Part shown: piece by piece, positions 1 through 8,280 of the stretch
Position numbering within the stretch: the stretch's first letter is position 1
How the letters are laid out: every line of letters starts with the position of its first letter
Assembly: GCA_030148045.1 (NCBI GenBank)
Contig: JASBUE010000223.1
Coordinates: 1 to 30,601 of the forward strand
DNA: 30,601 bases
Source: Candidatus Tenderia sp.
GTDB lineage: Bacteria; Pseudomonadota; Gammaproteobacteria; Tenderiales; Tenderiaceae
Direction: 5' to 3'
Made by a program: the position numbers and the translations under genes
The notes under the pieces: model-generated
The model's database searches: none
What the model was told of the DNA's origin: nothing
Seen by the model: the letters and a program-made list of their open reading frames with translations, nothing else

Positions 1-866
1 ATACCCGGTACCCAGGCGAACAGCGCTCCCAGAGCCGGAATACCTTCAAAGGGCGACAGCCAGCCACCCAGGAACATCACCGAGGCCAGCGCCGAGATGA
101 GAATCATGTTGGCGTACTCGGCCAGGAAGAAGACGGCGAAGGTCATACCCGAATATTCGACGTGGAAACCGGCCACGATCTCCGACTCACCCTCGGCCAC
201 ATCAAACGGGGCACGGTTGGTCTCGGCCACGCCGGAGATGAAATAGACCACGAACATAGGCAACAGCGGCAACCAGAACCAGTCGATAAAGCCCAGCCCG
301 CCCTTCTGCGCCAGCACGATCTCCTGCATATTCAGACTGCCGGCGGCCATCAACACCACTACAAGGGCAAAGCCCATGGCGATTTCATACGACACCACCT
401 GAGCCGAGGAACGCAGCGCGCCGAGGAAGGCGTACTTGGAGTTGGAAGCCCAGCCGGCGATGATCACGCCATAGACACCCACGGAAGTCATGGCCAGGAT
501 GTAGAGCAGCCCGGCATCCACATTGGCCAGCACCATGCCCTCGTCGAAGGGGATCACCGCCCACGCCACCAGCGCCGGCGCCAGGGTGATGATCGGCCCC
601 AGCAGAAACAGAAAACGGTTGGCGTTGGTCGGGACGATGATCTCTTTCATCATCAGCTTGAGACCGTCGGCAATTGGCTGCAACAGGCCGCGCGGACCGA
701 CACGGTTGGGACCGATGCGCACCTGGATATAACCGATCACCTTGCGTTCGGCCAGGGTCAGATAGGCCACCGACAGCATGATCGGAATGACGATGGCCAG
801 GATCTTGAAGCTGATCAGGACCAGTTCAGGCAGGTCGTTCCAAAAAGTCAGGACAGCGTCAGTCAT
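1..866 (-). CDS. nuoH: NADH-quinone oxidoreductase subunit H (partial, C-terminus outside window)
   Basis: This is the membrane subunit of complex I that sits at the junction between the peripheral arm and the membrane arm, next to the quinone site. Reading from the ATG at 866 gives MTDAVLTFWNDLPELVLISF, followed by the family signature AERKVIGYIQVRIGPNRVGP and later a GVAETNRAPFDVAEGESE stretch, both hallmarks of NuoH. Several hydrophobic segments are visible. About 288 residues are present; E. coli NuoH has 325, so only the C-terminus is missing at the window edge. It starts 21 bp after the nuoG stop and is the last nuo gene visible in the operon. Identification is very secure. The start is chosen because the N-terminus fits the family and lies directly after nuoG. 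Confidence 0.96.
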   Translation of the reverse strand, partial: MTDAVLTFWNDLPELVLISFKILAIVIPIMLSVAYLTLAERKVIGYIQVRIGPNRVGPRGLLQPIADGLKLMMKEIIVPTNANRFLFLLGPIITLAPALVAWAVIPFDEGMVLANVDAGLLYILAMTSVGVYGVIIAGWASNSKYAFLGALRSSAQVVSYEIAMGFALVVVLMAAGSLNMQEIVLAQKGGLGFIDWFWLPLLPMFVVYFISGVAETNRAPFDVAEGESEIVAGFHVEYSGMTFAVFFLAEYANMILISALASVMFLGGWLSPFEGIPALGALFAWVPG

Positions 867-886
867 TGTTATTATCCCGATTCATT

Positions 887-3250
887 CTATACCGGTTTGA
901 GGGCGATCTCGGCCCCGTCGCAGCCAAAACCGGCACACTCCCCGATGCCGGCGGGCAACCAGACCGCGGCGTCAGCGGCGCGATCGTCGATCTCCAAGGC
1001 GACCGTACAAGCGGCATCGCCCTGGCGCACCTCCACTTTAAGCGCATCGCTCAATCCCAAGGCCTTGGCGACGGATGAATTGATCCTTGCCACGCGTGAG
1101 GCTTTGGCATGGGCGGTTTGTTGCAGTGGCACGGAACGACGCACAATAGCGTCAATGGCGTAGATGGATTTGTCAGCCACGCGAACCAATGTCTCGCCGG
1201 GGGCATTCAACGCCTTGGGACACTGCCATTCCGCCGCGCGGTTTTCCAAGCCTTCGACCTGGTCTTGCAGCTCATCACGCACTTCTTCGGAAGTAACATA
1301 ATCAAAGCCGTCCAGACTGAACAGGTTGCCCAGCACGCGCAACACCTTCCAGGCGGGACGGGTCTCTGCCAGCGGCTTGACACCGCCGCCGAAGCTCTGC
1401 CAGTTACCCTCCACGTTGACGAAGGTGCCAGAGGTCTCGGTGAACGGCGCCACCGGCAGCAGCACTGAAGCGTAATCCAGCATGGTGGCGCTCTTATAGG
1501 AGGTCATGGCCACGACAAAGTCCGCATTCTGCAAAGATGCCACCGCCGCGGTGCCGTTGGCGCAATCGTACTCGGGCTCGATGCCCAGCAGGACATAACC
1601 CGCCAGTTTCTTCTCCAACATACCCTGGACATTCAGACCGAAGGTGGCGCCCTTACCGGCAGGCGCGCGGTGTGGCAGTGCACCTGCCAGGTAGCCGCCG
1701 GCGCTGTTGGCACCCGTGGTTAAATAACCCAGCGTGGCACCGCTCATTGCGGCGACAGCTTGGGCCAAGGCGCGCAGATTAGCACCGGCCGGGGTGGCCA
1801 TGGCATAGCTGCCGACCAATACGCTGGCCTTGCCGGAAGACTTGAGGGTGTCAGCGATGCCGCGATGGCTATCGCTTACTTTGACGCCGCTGACCAGTTC
1901 CGCCAAACCCTGCGGCGCGGGCGCGCCAGCGTCAATCAGCGCCTTGGCGACACCTGCCAGCGCCTGCTCCATGGCCGCGCCGGCGGCGATGACTTTATCG
2001 CTGACCGGGAATTTGAATTCGTAATCGACCGGGTTGACACACATGATCCTGCCACCCGCCAACGCCGCCTTGCGGATGCGGTGACCCAGCAAGGGTTGGT
2101 CCATGCGGATGTTGGAGCCGACCAACAGCGCCGCATCGAGCTGTTCCAAGTCGGCGATGGATTGCCCCAGCGACGGATACAGGGGCATGTTGTCCTGATC
2201 ACTGAAATCGAGCTGGCCGACGCGGTGGTCGATATTGGAACCGCCCAAGCCGCGCACCAGCTTTTGCAGCAGGTACATTTCCTCGATCGTGGCACTGGCT
2301 GAAGTCAACGCGCCCAGCTGCCCGGCACCCTGTTGTTCCAAGACCTTTTTCAAACCGGCAACGGTTGTCTCCAGGGCCGTCTGCCAGTCCACTTCGCGCC
2401 ACTCGCCGTTCTGTTTGATCATGGGGACGTGCAGGCGATCATCCGTATTCAGGCCTTCGCAGCTGTAGCGATCACGATCCGAGATCCAGGTTTCGTTAAT
2501 GGCTTCGTTTTCCTTGGGCGTGACGCGGCGTACTTCGCCGCGCAGCGACTCCACCTGAAGATTGGAGCCGACACAGTCGTGCGGCGAGACAGCCTCGCGC
2601 TTGTTCATTTCCCAGCTGCGGGCGTCGAAGCGGAAGGGCTTGTTGGTCAGCGCCCCGACCGGGCACAGATCTATGATGTTGCCCGACAGTTCTGAGTCGA
2701 CGGCCTTCTCGACATAGGTGCCGATCTGCATGTGCTCGCCACGCCCGGTGGCGCCCAACTCGTGGATGCCGGCGATCTCCTGGCCAAAACGCACGCAGCG
2801 GGTACAGTGGATGCAGCGGGTCATGTCGGTAGCCACCAGGGGGCCGATGTTCTTGTCGAAGACGACGCGCTTTTCCTCGCCGTAGCGGGAGTGGTCACCG
2901 CCATACCCCATGGCCAGGTCCTGCAGATCACATTCGCCGCCCTGATCGCAGATGGGGCAGTCGAGGGGATGATTGATGAGCAGGAATTCCATCACGCTCT
3001 TTTGCGCGTCGATGGCCTTGGGCGAATGGGTAAAGACTTTCATGCCGTCGGTAATGGGCGTGGCACAGGCCGGCAGCGGCTTGGCGGCCTTCTCCACTTC
3101 GACCAGACACATGCGGCAATTGGCCGCAACGGAAAGCTTTTTGTGGTAGCAAAAACGGGGAATGGGAATGCCGGCCTCGTCGGCGGCCTCGATAATCATG
3201 GACCCGTCCTTCGCCTCGATCTGCCTTCCGTCGATTTCTATCTTAACCAT
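887..3250 (-). CDS. nuoG: NADH-quinone oxidoreductase subunit G
   Basis: This is the large iron-sulfur subunit of the complex I NADH-dehydrogenase module, carrying electrons from NuoEF toward NuoI and NuoB. The N-terminal 2Fe-2S ferredoxin domain (about residues 1-80) contains RFCYHKKLSVAANCRMCLVE. A cysteine and histidine region follows (CPICDQGGECDLQD, then CIHCTRCVRF) for the 4Fe-4S clusters. The rest is a molybdopterin-oxidoreductase-like domain without obvious catalytic residues, as in the family. Length is 787 residues. An ATG at 3250 is preferred over the adjacent TTG at 3253. The stop is TAG, with a TAA five codons further on. It follows nuoF after a 55-bp gap and precedes nuoH. Confidence 0.96.
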   Translation of the reverse strand: MVKIEIDGRQIEAKDGSMIIEAADEAGIPIPRFCYHKKLSVAANCRMCLVEVEKAAKPLPACATPITDGMKVFTHSPKAIDAQKSVMEFLLINHPLDCPICDQGGECDLQDLAMGYGGDHSRYGEEKRVVFDKNIGPLVATDMTRCIHCTRCVRFGQEIAGIHELGATGRGEHMQIGTYVEKAVDSELSGNIIDLCPVGALTNKPFRFDARSWEMNKREAVSPHDCVGSNLQVESLRGEVRRVTPKENEAINETWISDRDRYSCEGLNTDDRLHVPMIKQNGEWREVDWQTALETTVAGLKKVLEQQGAGQLGALTSASATIEEMYLLQKLVRGLGGSNIDHRVGQLDFSDQDNMPLYPSLGQSIADLEQLDAALLVGSNIRMDQPLLGHRIRKAALAGGRIMCVNPVDYEFKFPVSDKVIAAGAAMEQALAGVAKALIDAGAPAPQGLAELVSGVKVSDSHRGIADTLKSSGKASVLVGSYAMATPAGANLRALAQAVAAMSGATLGYLTTGANSAGGYLAGALPHRAPAGKGATFGLNVQGMLEKKLAGYVLLGIEPEYDCANGTAAVASLQNADFVVAMTSYKSATMLDYASVLLPVAPFTETSGTFVNVEGNWQSFGGGVKPLAETRPAWKVLRVLGNLFSLDGFDYVTSEEVRDELQDQVEGLENRAAEWQCPKALNAPGETLVRVADKSIYAIDAIVRRSVPLQQTAHAKASRVARINSSVAKALGLSDALKVEVRQGDAACTVALEIDDRAADAAVWLPAGIGECAGFGCDGAEIALKPV

Positions 3251-3305
3251 CAATTGGCCCCGTTAGGTTCTGCTTGATCCACTCTGAATCGATATATCCC
3301 GGCAT

Positions 3306-4571
3306 TCACACCATGCACTCGCCATGGTCGATGTGATACTGGAATTCATCGCGGAAATGCTTGATGAAGCTGGCCACCGGCATGGCGGCGGCGTCACCCA
3401 GGGCGCAGATGGTGCGGCCCATGATCTTATTGGCCACATCGTCGAGCATATCCAGATCCTGCTGACGCCCCTGGCCGTGCTCAATACGGTGAACCACGCG
3501 CGCCAGCCAGCCGGTACCTTCACGGCAAGGGGTACATTGGCCGCAGGATTCTTCGTAGTAAAAGTGCGACAGCCGCGCCAGGGCCCTGACCATACAGGTG
3601 GTCTCGTCCATGACGATCACCGAGCCGGCGCCGAGCATGGAGCCGGCCTTGCCGATGGAATCGTAATCCATATCGGTCTGCATCATGACCTCGCCCGGCA
3701 CCACCGGCACCGAGGAACCACCGGGGATGACTGCTTTCAGTTTATGACCGTCACGTACGCCGCCGGCCATTTCCAGCAGTTCGGCGAAGGGCGTGCCCAT
3801 GCCGACCTCGTAGTTGCCCGGCTTGTTGACATTGCCGGAGACGGAAAAGATCTTGGTGCCGCCGTTATTGGGCTTGCCCAAATCAAGAAACCACTGCCCG
3901 CCGTGTTTCAGGATCATCGGAATCGAGGCCAAGGTCTCGGTGTTGTTGATGGTGGTCGGACGACCGTACAAGCCATAGCTGGCCGGGAACGGCGGCTTGA
4001 AGCGCGGCTGCCCCTTCTTGCCCTCGATGGACTCCAGCAGGGCGGTCTCTTCACCACAAATGTAGGCACCCGCGCCAAGATGGACCTCCAGATCGAAATC
4101 GATGCCGGAGCCCATGATGTTCCTGCCCAGCAGGCCGGCGGCACGGGCCTCCTCGATGGCGGCCTGAAAGCGCTCGTAGGGCTCCCAGAATTCACCGCGG
4201 ATATAGTTGTAGCCCATGCTGGCGCCGATGGTGTAACCGGCGATAGCCATGCCCTCCACCAGCTGGTGCGGGTTATAGCGCAGGATATCGCTGTCCTTGA
4301 AGGTGCCCGGCTCGCCCTCGTCCGAGTTGCAGACGATATATTTCTGTCCCGCGGAATTGCGCGGCATGAAGCTCCACTTCAGGCCGGTGGGGAATCCGGC
4401 GCCACCACGGCCGCGCAGGGCCGAGAGCTTGACCTGCTCGATAATCTCTTCCGCAGAGGTCTTTTCCTTTAGAATCTTTTTCCATACCTCATAGCCGCCG
4501 GTACTCTGATAGGTATCCAGCGTCCAGGGCTTGTCCAGATGGTTGTTGCGAAAACAGACTTCGTTAGCCAT
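3306..4571 (-). CDS. nuoF: NADH-quinone oxidoreductase subunit F (NADH- and FMN-binding)
   Basis: This is the flavoprotein that oxidises NADH in the cytoplasmic arm of complex I and passes electrons to the iron-sulfur chain. The FMN/NADH-binding loop LRGRGGAGFPTGLKW is near residues 50-65. The C-terminal 4Fe-4S site SCGQCTPCREGTGW is near residue 350, with a further cysteine in TICALGDAAA. The length of 421 residues is normal for the family. The ATG start lies 5 bp after the nuoE stop, which indicates translational coupling. No oddities were seen. Confidence 0.97.
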   Translation of the reverse strand: MANEVCFRNNHLDKPWTLDTYQSTGGYEVWKKILKEKTSAEEIIEQVKLSALRGRGGAGFPTGLKWSFMPRNSAGQKYIVCNSDEGEPGTFKDSDILRYNPHQLVEGMAIAGYTIGASMGYNYIRGEFWEPYERFQAAIEEARAAGLLGRNIMGSGIDFDLEVHLGAGAYICGEETALLESIEGKKGQPRFKPPFPASYGLYGRPTTINNTETLASIPMILKHGGQWFLDLGKPNNGGTKIFSVSGNVNKPGNYEVGMGTPFAELLEMAGGVRDGHKLKAVIPGGSSVPVVPGEVMMQTDMDYDSIGKAGSMLGAGSVIVMDETTCMVRALARLSHFYYEESCGQCTPCREGTGWLARVVHRIEHGQGRQQDLDMLDDVANKIMGRTICALGDAAAMPVASFIKHFRDEFQYHIDHGECMV

Positions 4572-4576
4572 GGTCT

Positions 4577-5071
4577 TTACTCGAGGCTATCCAGGATAGC
4601 GTCTATCTTTTCCGGGGTCAGGTTCTCGTAATAGGTATGACCGACCTGCATCATGGGGGCACCGCCGCAGGCACCCAGGCACTCCACCTCCTTGAGGCTG
4701 AACTTGCCGTCTTCGGTCGCCTCGCCGAACTTGATGCCCAGCTTTTCGTTGAGATGCTTTACCACATCATCGGAACCGCACAACATGCAGGAGATGTTGG
4801 TACAGACGCAGATCTTGTGGCGCCCGACCGGCTTCATCTCGTACATGGAATAGAAGGTCGCCACTTCATAAACCGCGATGGGCGGCATATCAAGATACTC
4901 GGCCACCGCGTCCATTAAATCAGTAGTCAACCAGCCGCCGTTCTGATCCTGCACAATGCGCAGCGCCGGCATGCAGGCGGACTCCTTACGGTCTTCCGGA
5001 TACTTGGCCAGCCACTGTTCGATCTCGGCGCGCGAGGCCTCGCTAATCAAATGCAATTTGCTGTCGGACAT
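4577..5071 (-). CDS. nuoE: NADH-quinone oxidoreductase subunit E
   Basis: This 2Fe-2S subunit is the partner of NuoF in the NADH-oxidising tip of complex I. It has the thioredoxin-like fold signature with four cysteine ligands: the pair in CTNISCMLCG near residue 90 and the pair in CLGACGGAP near residue 130. Length is 164 residues, as expected. Its ATG overlaps the nuoD stop by one base (TGATG), so the two are probably translationally coupled. Confidence 0.96.
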   Translation of the reverse strand: MSDSKLHLISEASRAEIEQWLAKYPEDRKESACMPALRIVQDQNGGWLTTDLMDAVAEYLDMPPIAVYEVATFYSMYEMKPVGRHKICVCTNISCMLCGSDDVVKHLNEKLGIKFGEATEDGKFSLKEVECLGACGGAPMMQVGHTYYENLTPEKIDAILDSLE

Positions 5072-6324
5072 CAGCGGTCAACCTCTCCAAACACGATATC
5101 CTGCGTACCGAGGATGGCGACGACGTCGGCGATCATGTGGCCACGGGACATTTCATCCAATGCCGATAAATGGGCGAACCCCGGCGCACGAACCTTCATA
5201 CGGTAAGGCTTGTTGGCACCGTCGGAAACAAGATAGATGCCGAACTCACCCTTGGGATGCTCAACCGCGGCATAGGCCTCGCCTTCCGGCAGGCAGAAAC
5301 CCTCGGTAAACAGCTTGAAATGATGGATCAGGGCCTCCATGTCGCCCTTCATCAACTCACGCTTGGGCGGCGTGACCTTGTAGTTGTCGACCCTGACCGA
5401 CCCTGGGTTCTTGCGCAGCCAATCGATACATTGGCGCACGATACGATTCGACTGACGCATTTCCTCGATGCGCACCAGGTAACGGTCGTAGCAGTCACCG
5501 TTGACGCCGACCGGAATATCGAAATCCACACGGTCATAGACTTCATAGGGCTGCTTCTTGCGCAGGTCCCACTCGACGCCCGAGCCGCGCAGCATGGGAC
5601 CGGTAAAACCGAGTTGCATGGCGCGCTCGGGCGAGACGACACCGATACCGACGGTGCGCTGCTTCCAGATACGGTTGTCGGTCAGCAGGGTCTCGTATTC
5701 ATCTACGTAAGTCGGGAAGCGCCGCGTGAAGTCTTCCAGGAAATCCAGCAGCGAGCCGCCACGATTCTGATTCATGCGCTCGACCTCCTTGGCGTTATGC
5801 CATTTGGAAGGCTGGTACTGGGGCATTTTATCCGGCAGGTCGCGGGCCACGCCGCCGGGACGGTCATAGGTGGCATGCATGCGGGCGCCGGAGACGGCCT
5901 CGTAGGCGTCGAGCAGGTCTTCGCGCTCGCGGAAGGCGTAGAGGAAAACCGTCATGGCACCGATATCCAGGGCATGGGCGCCGAGCCACAGCAGGTGGTT
6001 GAGGATGCGGGTGATCTCGTCGAACATGACGCGGATGTACTGCGCCCGCAGCGGGATTTCCAACCCCAACAGTTTTTCCATGGCCAGCACATAGCCGTGC
6101 TCGTTGCACATCATGGAGACATAATCGAGCCGGTCCATGTAGCCGATATTGTGGTGATAGGGCTTGCCCTCGGCCAGCTTTTCCGTGGCGCGGTGCAGCA
6201 AGCCGATGTGGGGATCGGCACGCTCGATGACCTCGCCGTCCAATTCCAGCACCAGCCGCAACACCCCGTGGGCGGAGGGGTGCTGGGGACCGAAGTTCAT
6301 GGTGTAGTTGCGAATCTCAGCCAC
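5071..6324 (-). CDS. nuoD: NADH-quinone oxidoreductase subunit D
   Basis: This 49-kDa-type subunit forms part of the quinone-binding cavity in complex I together with NuoB and NuoH. It shows the family start region MNFGPQHPSAHGVLRLVLEL and the segment RADPHIGLLHRATEKLAEGK, and later GVEWDLRKKQPYEVYD. Length is 417 residues, typical for a stand-alone NuoD rather than a NuoCD fusion. The start is a GTG at 6324, preceded by an AGGTGAG ribosome-binding site about 5 bases away. The next possible start, ATG at residue 9, would remove conserved residues. Confidence 0.96.
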   Translation of the reverse strand: MAEIRNYTMNFGPQHPSAHGVLRLVLELDGEVIERADPHIGLLHRATEKLAEGKPYHHNIGYMDRLDYVSMMCNEHGYVLAMEKLLGLEIPLRAQYIRVMFDEITRILNHLLWLGAHALDIGAMTVFLYAFREREDLLDAYEAVSGARMHATYDRPGGVARDLPDKMPQYQPSKWHNAKEVERMNQNRGGSLLDFLEDFTRRFPTYVDEYETLLTDNRIWKQRTVGIGVVSPERAMQLGFTGPMLRGSGVEWDLRKKQPYEVYDRVDFDIPVGVNGDCYDRYLVRIEEMRQSNRIVRQCIDWLRKNPGSVRVDNYKVTPPKRELMKGDMEALIHHFKLFTEGFCLPEGEAYAAVEHPKGEFGIYLVSDGANKPYRMKVRAPGFAHLSALDEMSRGHMIADVVAILGTQDIVFGEVDR

Positions 6325-6326
6325 TG

Positions 6327-6935
6327 TTACTCACCTTTTGTACTTACTTCATAACGGTTGTCGTGGCGGATGACGCGCGGCACAATCATGCGCATTTCGG
6401 TCTCGACAGGCTCATAGACCACGCGCCGGCGCTCCGGATCGTAACGCATCTCCACATGCCCCAGCAACGGAAAGTCCTTGCGGAAGGGGTGGCCGATAAA
6501 ACCGTAATCGGTCAACAGACGGCGCAGGTCGGGATGACCGTCAAAGAGAATGCCGAACAGATCGAAGGCCTCGCGCTCGAACCAGTTGGCCCCATTCCAG
6601 ATTCCGACTACCGAGTCCACACGCGGCTCATCGTCAGCGGTGAAGACGCGCAGGCGCAGGCGGCAGTTGTTGCGGATCGATAACAGGTGATACACCACGG
6701 CGAAGCGCGGTCCCCGCCAGGCGCCTTCGCCATATTCGGAATAGTCCACGCCGCACAGGTCGATCAGCTGTTCAAAATGCAAGCCGGTATCATCACGCAG
6801 GGTGGTACAAATCTCGAGCAGCTGCCCACGCTCGATCTCGATGGTGACCTCGCCAGCCGCCACGCTACACCTTTTAAGCCTGTCACCAAAACGATTGTTC
6901 AGGCGTTCGACCAGTTTCTCATTCGACGTTGACAT
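6327..6935 (-). CDS. nuoC: NADH-quinone oxidoreductase subunit C
   Basis: This 30-kDa-type subunit belongs to the complex I connecting module. The motif EREAFDLFGILFDGHPDLRR, near residues 120-140, and the following GHPFRKDFPL are diagnostic. Length is about 202 residues. A GTG directly precedes the ATG at 6935; the ATG is chosen because a GAGG sequence lies 7 bases upstream. The gene is separate from nuoD (2-bp gap), unlike the fused nuoCD of E. coli. Confidence 0.95.
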   Translation of the reverse strand: MSTSNEKLVERLNNRFGDRLKRCSVAAGEVTIEIERGQLLEICTTLRDDTGLHFEQLIDLCGVDYSEYGEGAWRGPRFAVVYHLLSIRNNCRLRLRVFTADDEPRVDSVVGIWNGANWFEREAFDLFGILFDGHPDLRRLLTDYGFIGHPFRKDFPLLGHVEMRYDPERRRVVYEPVETEMRMIVPRVIRHDNRYEVSTKGE

Positions 6936-6944
6936 CACCTACCC

Positions 6945-7421
6945 TCAGCGCGCGATTGTATTGGTGCGTTTGATCTTGTTCTGCAGTTGAATCACGCCGT
7001 AGAGCAGCGCCTCGGCGGTCGGCGGACAGCCCGGCACATAGATATCCACCGGCACGATGCGGTCGCAGCCGCGCACGACTGCATAGGAGTAGTGATAATA
7101 ACCGCCACCGTTGGCGCATGAACCCATGGAGATGACCCAGCGCGGTTCGGACATCTGATCGTAAACCTTGCGCAAGGCGGGCGCCATCTTGTTGACCAGG
7201 GTCCCTGCCACGACCATGACATCGGACTGACGCGGACTGGGGCGGAATACCACACCGAAACGGTCCAGGTCATAACGGGACGCCCCCGCATGCATCATTT
7301 CGACGGCACAGCAGGCCAGGCCAAAGGTCATGGGCCAAAGTGAGCCGGTACGCGCCCAGTTGATGAGCTTGTCGGCCGTGGTGGTGACCACGCCCTTTTC
7401 AAGGATGCCTTCAATGCCCAT
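6945..7421 (-). CDS. nuoB: NADH-quinone oxidoreductase subunit B
   Basis: This subunit carries the terminal iron-sulfur cluster N2 of complex I, which reduces quinone. The cluster ligands are visible as the tandem cysteines in FGLACCAVEMMH, a cysteine in MGSCANGGGYYH and one in VPGCPPTAEAL. Length is 158 residues, normal for the family. A GGGAGG ribosome-binding site lies upstream of the ATG. It is separated from nuoA by an unusually structured 104-bp gap. Confidence 0.97.
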   Translation of the reverse strand: MGIEGILEKGVVTTTADKLINWARTGSLWPMTFGLACCAVEMMHAGASRYDLDRFGVVFRPSPRQSDVMVVAGTLVNKMAPALRKVYDQMSEPRWVISMGSCANGGGYYHYSYAVVRGCDRIVPVDIYVPGCPPTAEALLYGVIQLQNKIKRTNTIAR

Positions 7422-7488
7422 AGTGCATTTCCTCCCTCACATCGCAGCGATGGTTACAGCATTGAGGCAACACTCGGGCTGCTCGCAT

Positions 7489-7503
7489 CCCCACAGGGTG
7501 GGG
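7489..7503 (-). other. GC-rich hairpin in the nuoA-nuoB gap
   Basis: A perfect 6-bp stem (CCCCAC/GTGGGG) with a 3-base loop lies in the 104-bp gap between nuoA and nuoB. No T-tract follows, so it is not a clear terminator. It may be an mRNA processing or stability element that alters the stoichiometry of the two subunits; this is inference. Confidence 0.45.
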
Positions 7504-7525
7504 CCCGTGCCCCCTGCTCGCGCTG

Positions 7526-7882
7526 CTATTCCCATTCCATCGCCCCTTTCATCCATTCGTAGATGAAACCGATCACCAGGATGCCGAGAAACAGCACCAT
7601 GGCGGTAAAACCGAACATTCCGATGTCTTCCAGCACGACCGCCCAGGGAAACATGAATGCGATCTCCAGATCGAAGATGATGAACAGGATAGCGACCAGG
7701 TAATAGCGCACGTCGAACTTCATGCGCGAGTCTTCGAACGCCTCGAAACCGCATTCATAGGGTGAGAGTTTTTCGCTGTCGGGACGCTGCGGCCCCAGGA
7801 TAAAACCGGCAACGATGGGGCCCACGCCGAACAGAACCCCTAGGATAATGAAAACCAGAATTGGCAAGTAATTTTCCAGCAT
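7526..7882 (-). CDS. nuoA: NADH-quinone oxidoreductase subunit A
   Basis: This small membrane subunit is the first gene of the complex I operon. It has three hydrophobic segments (about residues 5-28, 62-82 and 88-108). The conserved loop SEKLSPYECGFEAFEDSRMK includes the cysteine found in the family. Length is 118 residues, as expected. The stop is TAG. A probable promoter lies about 110 bp upstream, and no gene is read into it on this strand other than the upstream tRNA. Confidence 0.96.
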   Translation of the reverse strand: MLENYLPILVFIILGVLFGVGPIVAGFILGPQRPDSEKLSPYECGFEAFEDSRMKFDVRYYLVAILFIIFDLEIAFMFPWAVVLEDIGMFGFTAMVLFLGILVIGFIYEWMKGAMEWE

Positions 7883-7918
7883 GGTGCGGATGCTATCCCT
7901 AATCAGCCCTTTATCCCA

Positions 7919-7942
7919 AAATGAGAGGTTTGTCTCTCATTT
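7919..7942 (-). other. Hairpin in the nuo operon leader
   Basis: A perfect 9-bp inverted repeat (AAATGAGAG ... CTCTCATTT) encloses a 6-base loop, between the inferred nuo promoter and the nuoA start codon. It would form a stem in the 5' untranslated RNA. A role in mRNA stability or as an operator is possible, but nothing in the sequence decides between them. Confidence 0.5.
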
Positions 7943-7989
7943 CTCCCCTAAAGTACTATTCTTGTTATTTTTAATGCGGTGAAACAGCC

Positions 7990-8019
7990 AGTCTAGGCTA
8001 GATTTTTCTTGAGTGTCAA
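7990..8019 (-). promoter_or_regulatory. Probable sigma-70 promoter of the nuo operon
   Basis: On the minus strand a perfect -35 box TTGACA (8014-8019) is followed, 18 bp on, by TAGACT (7990-7995), which matches four of six -10 positions. Transcription would begin near 7984, giving a leader of about 100 bases before nuoA. It sits in the AT-rich gap downstream of tRNA-Leu, where an operon promoter is expected. Confidence 0.6.
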
Positions 8020-8077
8020 CCCAAAAGAAAACTATTAAATACCCGTCAGATTCATAAGGTTAGAAGACTTCCCCGGC

Positions 8078-8116
8078 ATAAACTTAATAAGAAACAAGGA
8101 TTTCGATTAAGTTTAT
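8078..8116. repeat. Perfect 11-bp inverted repeat upstream of the nuo promoter
   Basis: The arms ATAAACTTAAT (8078-8088) and ATTAAGTTTAT (8106-8116) are perfectly complementary and separated by 17 bases. The element lies between the tRNA-Leu gene and the nuo -35 box, in a 276-bp AT-rich non-coding stretch (7883-8158) with no other recognisable gene. It could be a binding site for a dimeric regulator or a weak tRNA terminator. The AT-rich stem argues against an efficient intrinsic terminator. Confidence 0.55.
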
Positions 8117-8158
8117 CGTCTAATTATTTTACTTATACTTTAATGCTCAAACTAATAT

Positions 8159-8243
8159 TGGTGCCGATGGCCGGAGTCGAACCGGCACGGCTTACGCCAC
8201 TGCCCCCTCAAGACAGCGTGTCTACCAATTCCACCACATCGGC
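8159..8243 (-). tRNA. tRNA-Leu (anticodon GAG)
   Basis: The minus strand folds into a class II tRNA. The acceptor stem is GCCGATG/CATCGGC with discriminator A and an encoded CCA. The D-arm contains AATTGGTAGAC. The anticodon stem CTGTC/GGCAG encloses the loop TTGAGGG, giving anticodon GAG, which reads CUC and CUU. A long variable arm (GGC...GCC) and a T-arm with loop TTCGACT complete it. It sits immediately downstream of secG, the same place as leuU in E. coli. Confidence 0.95.
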
Positions 8244-8267
8244 AACAAATTGTGAACTCTAGTAATA

Positions 8268-8273
8268 ATTATA
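8268..8273 (-). promoter_or_regulatory. Perfect -10 box upstream of tRNA-Leu
   Basis: A perfect TATAAT on the minus strand lies 24 bases before the tRNA 5' end. It overlaps the gap just after the secG stop. No convincing -35 box is present at 17 bp. The tRNA may therefore have its own promoter in addition to readthrough from secG. Confidence 0.4.
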
Positions 8274-8280
8274 CAGGCCC

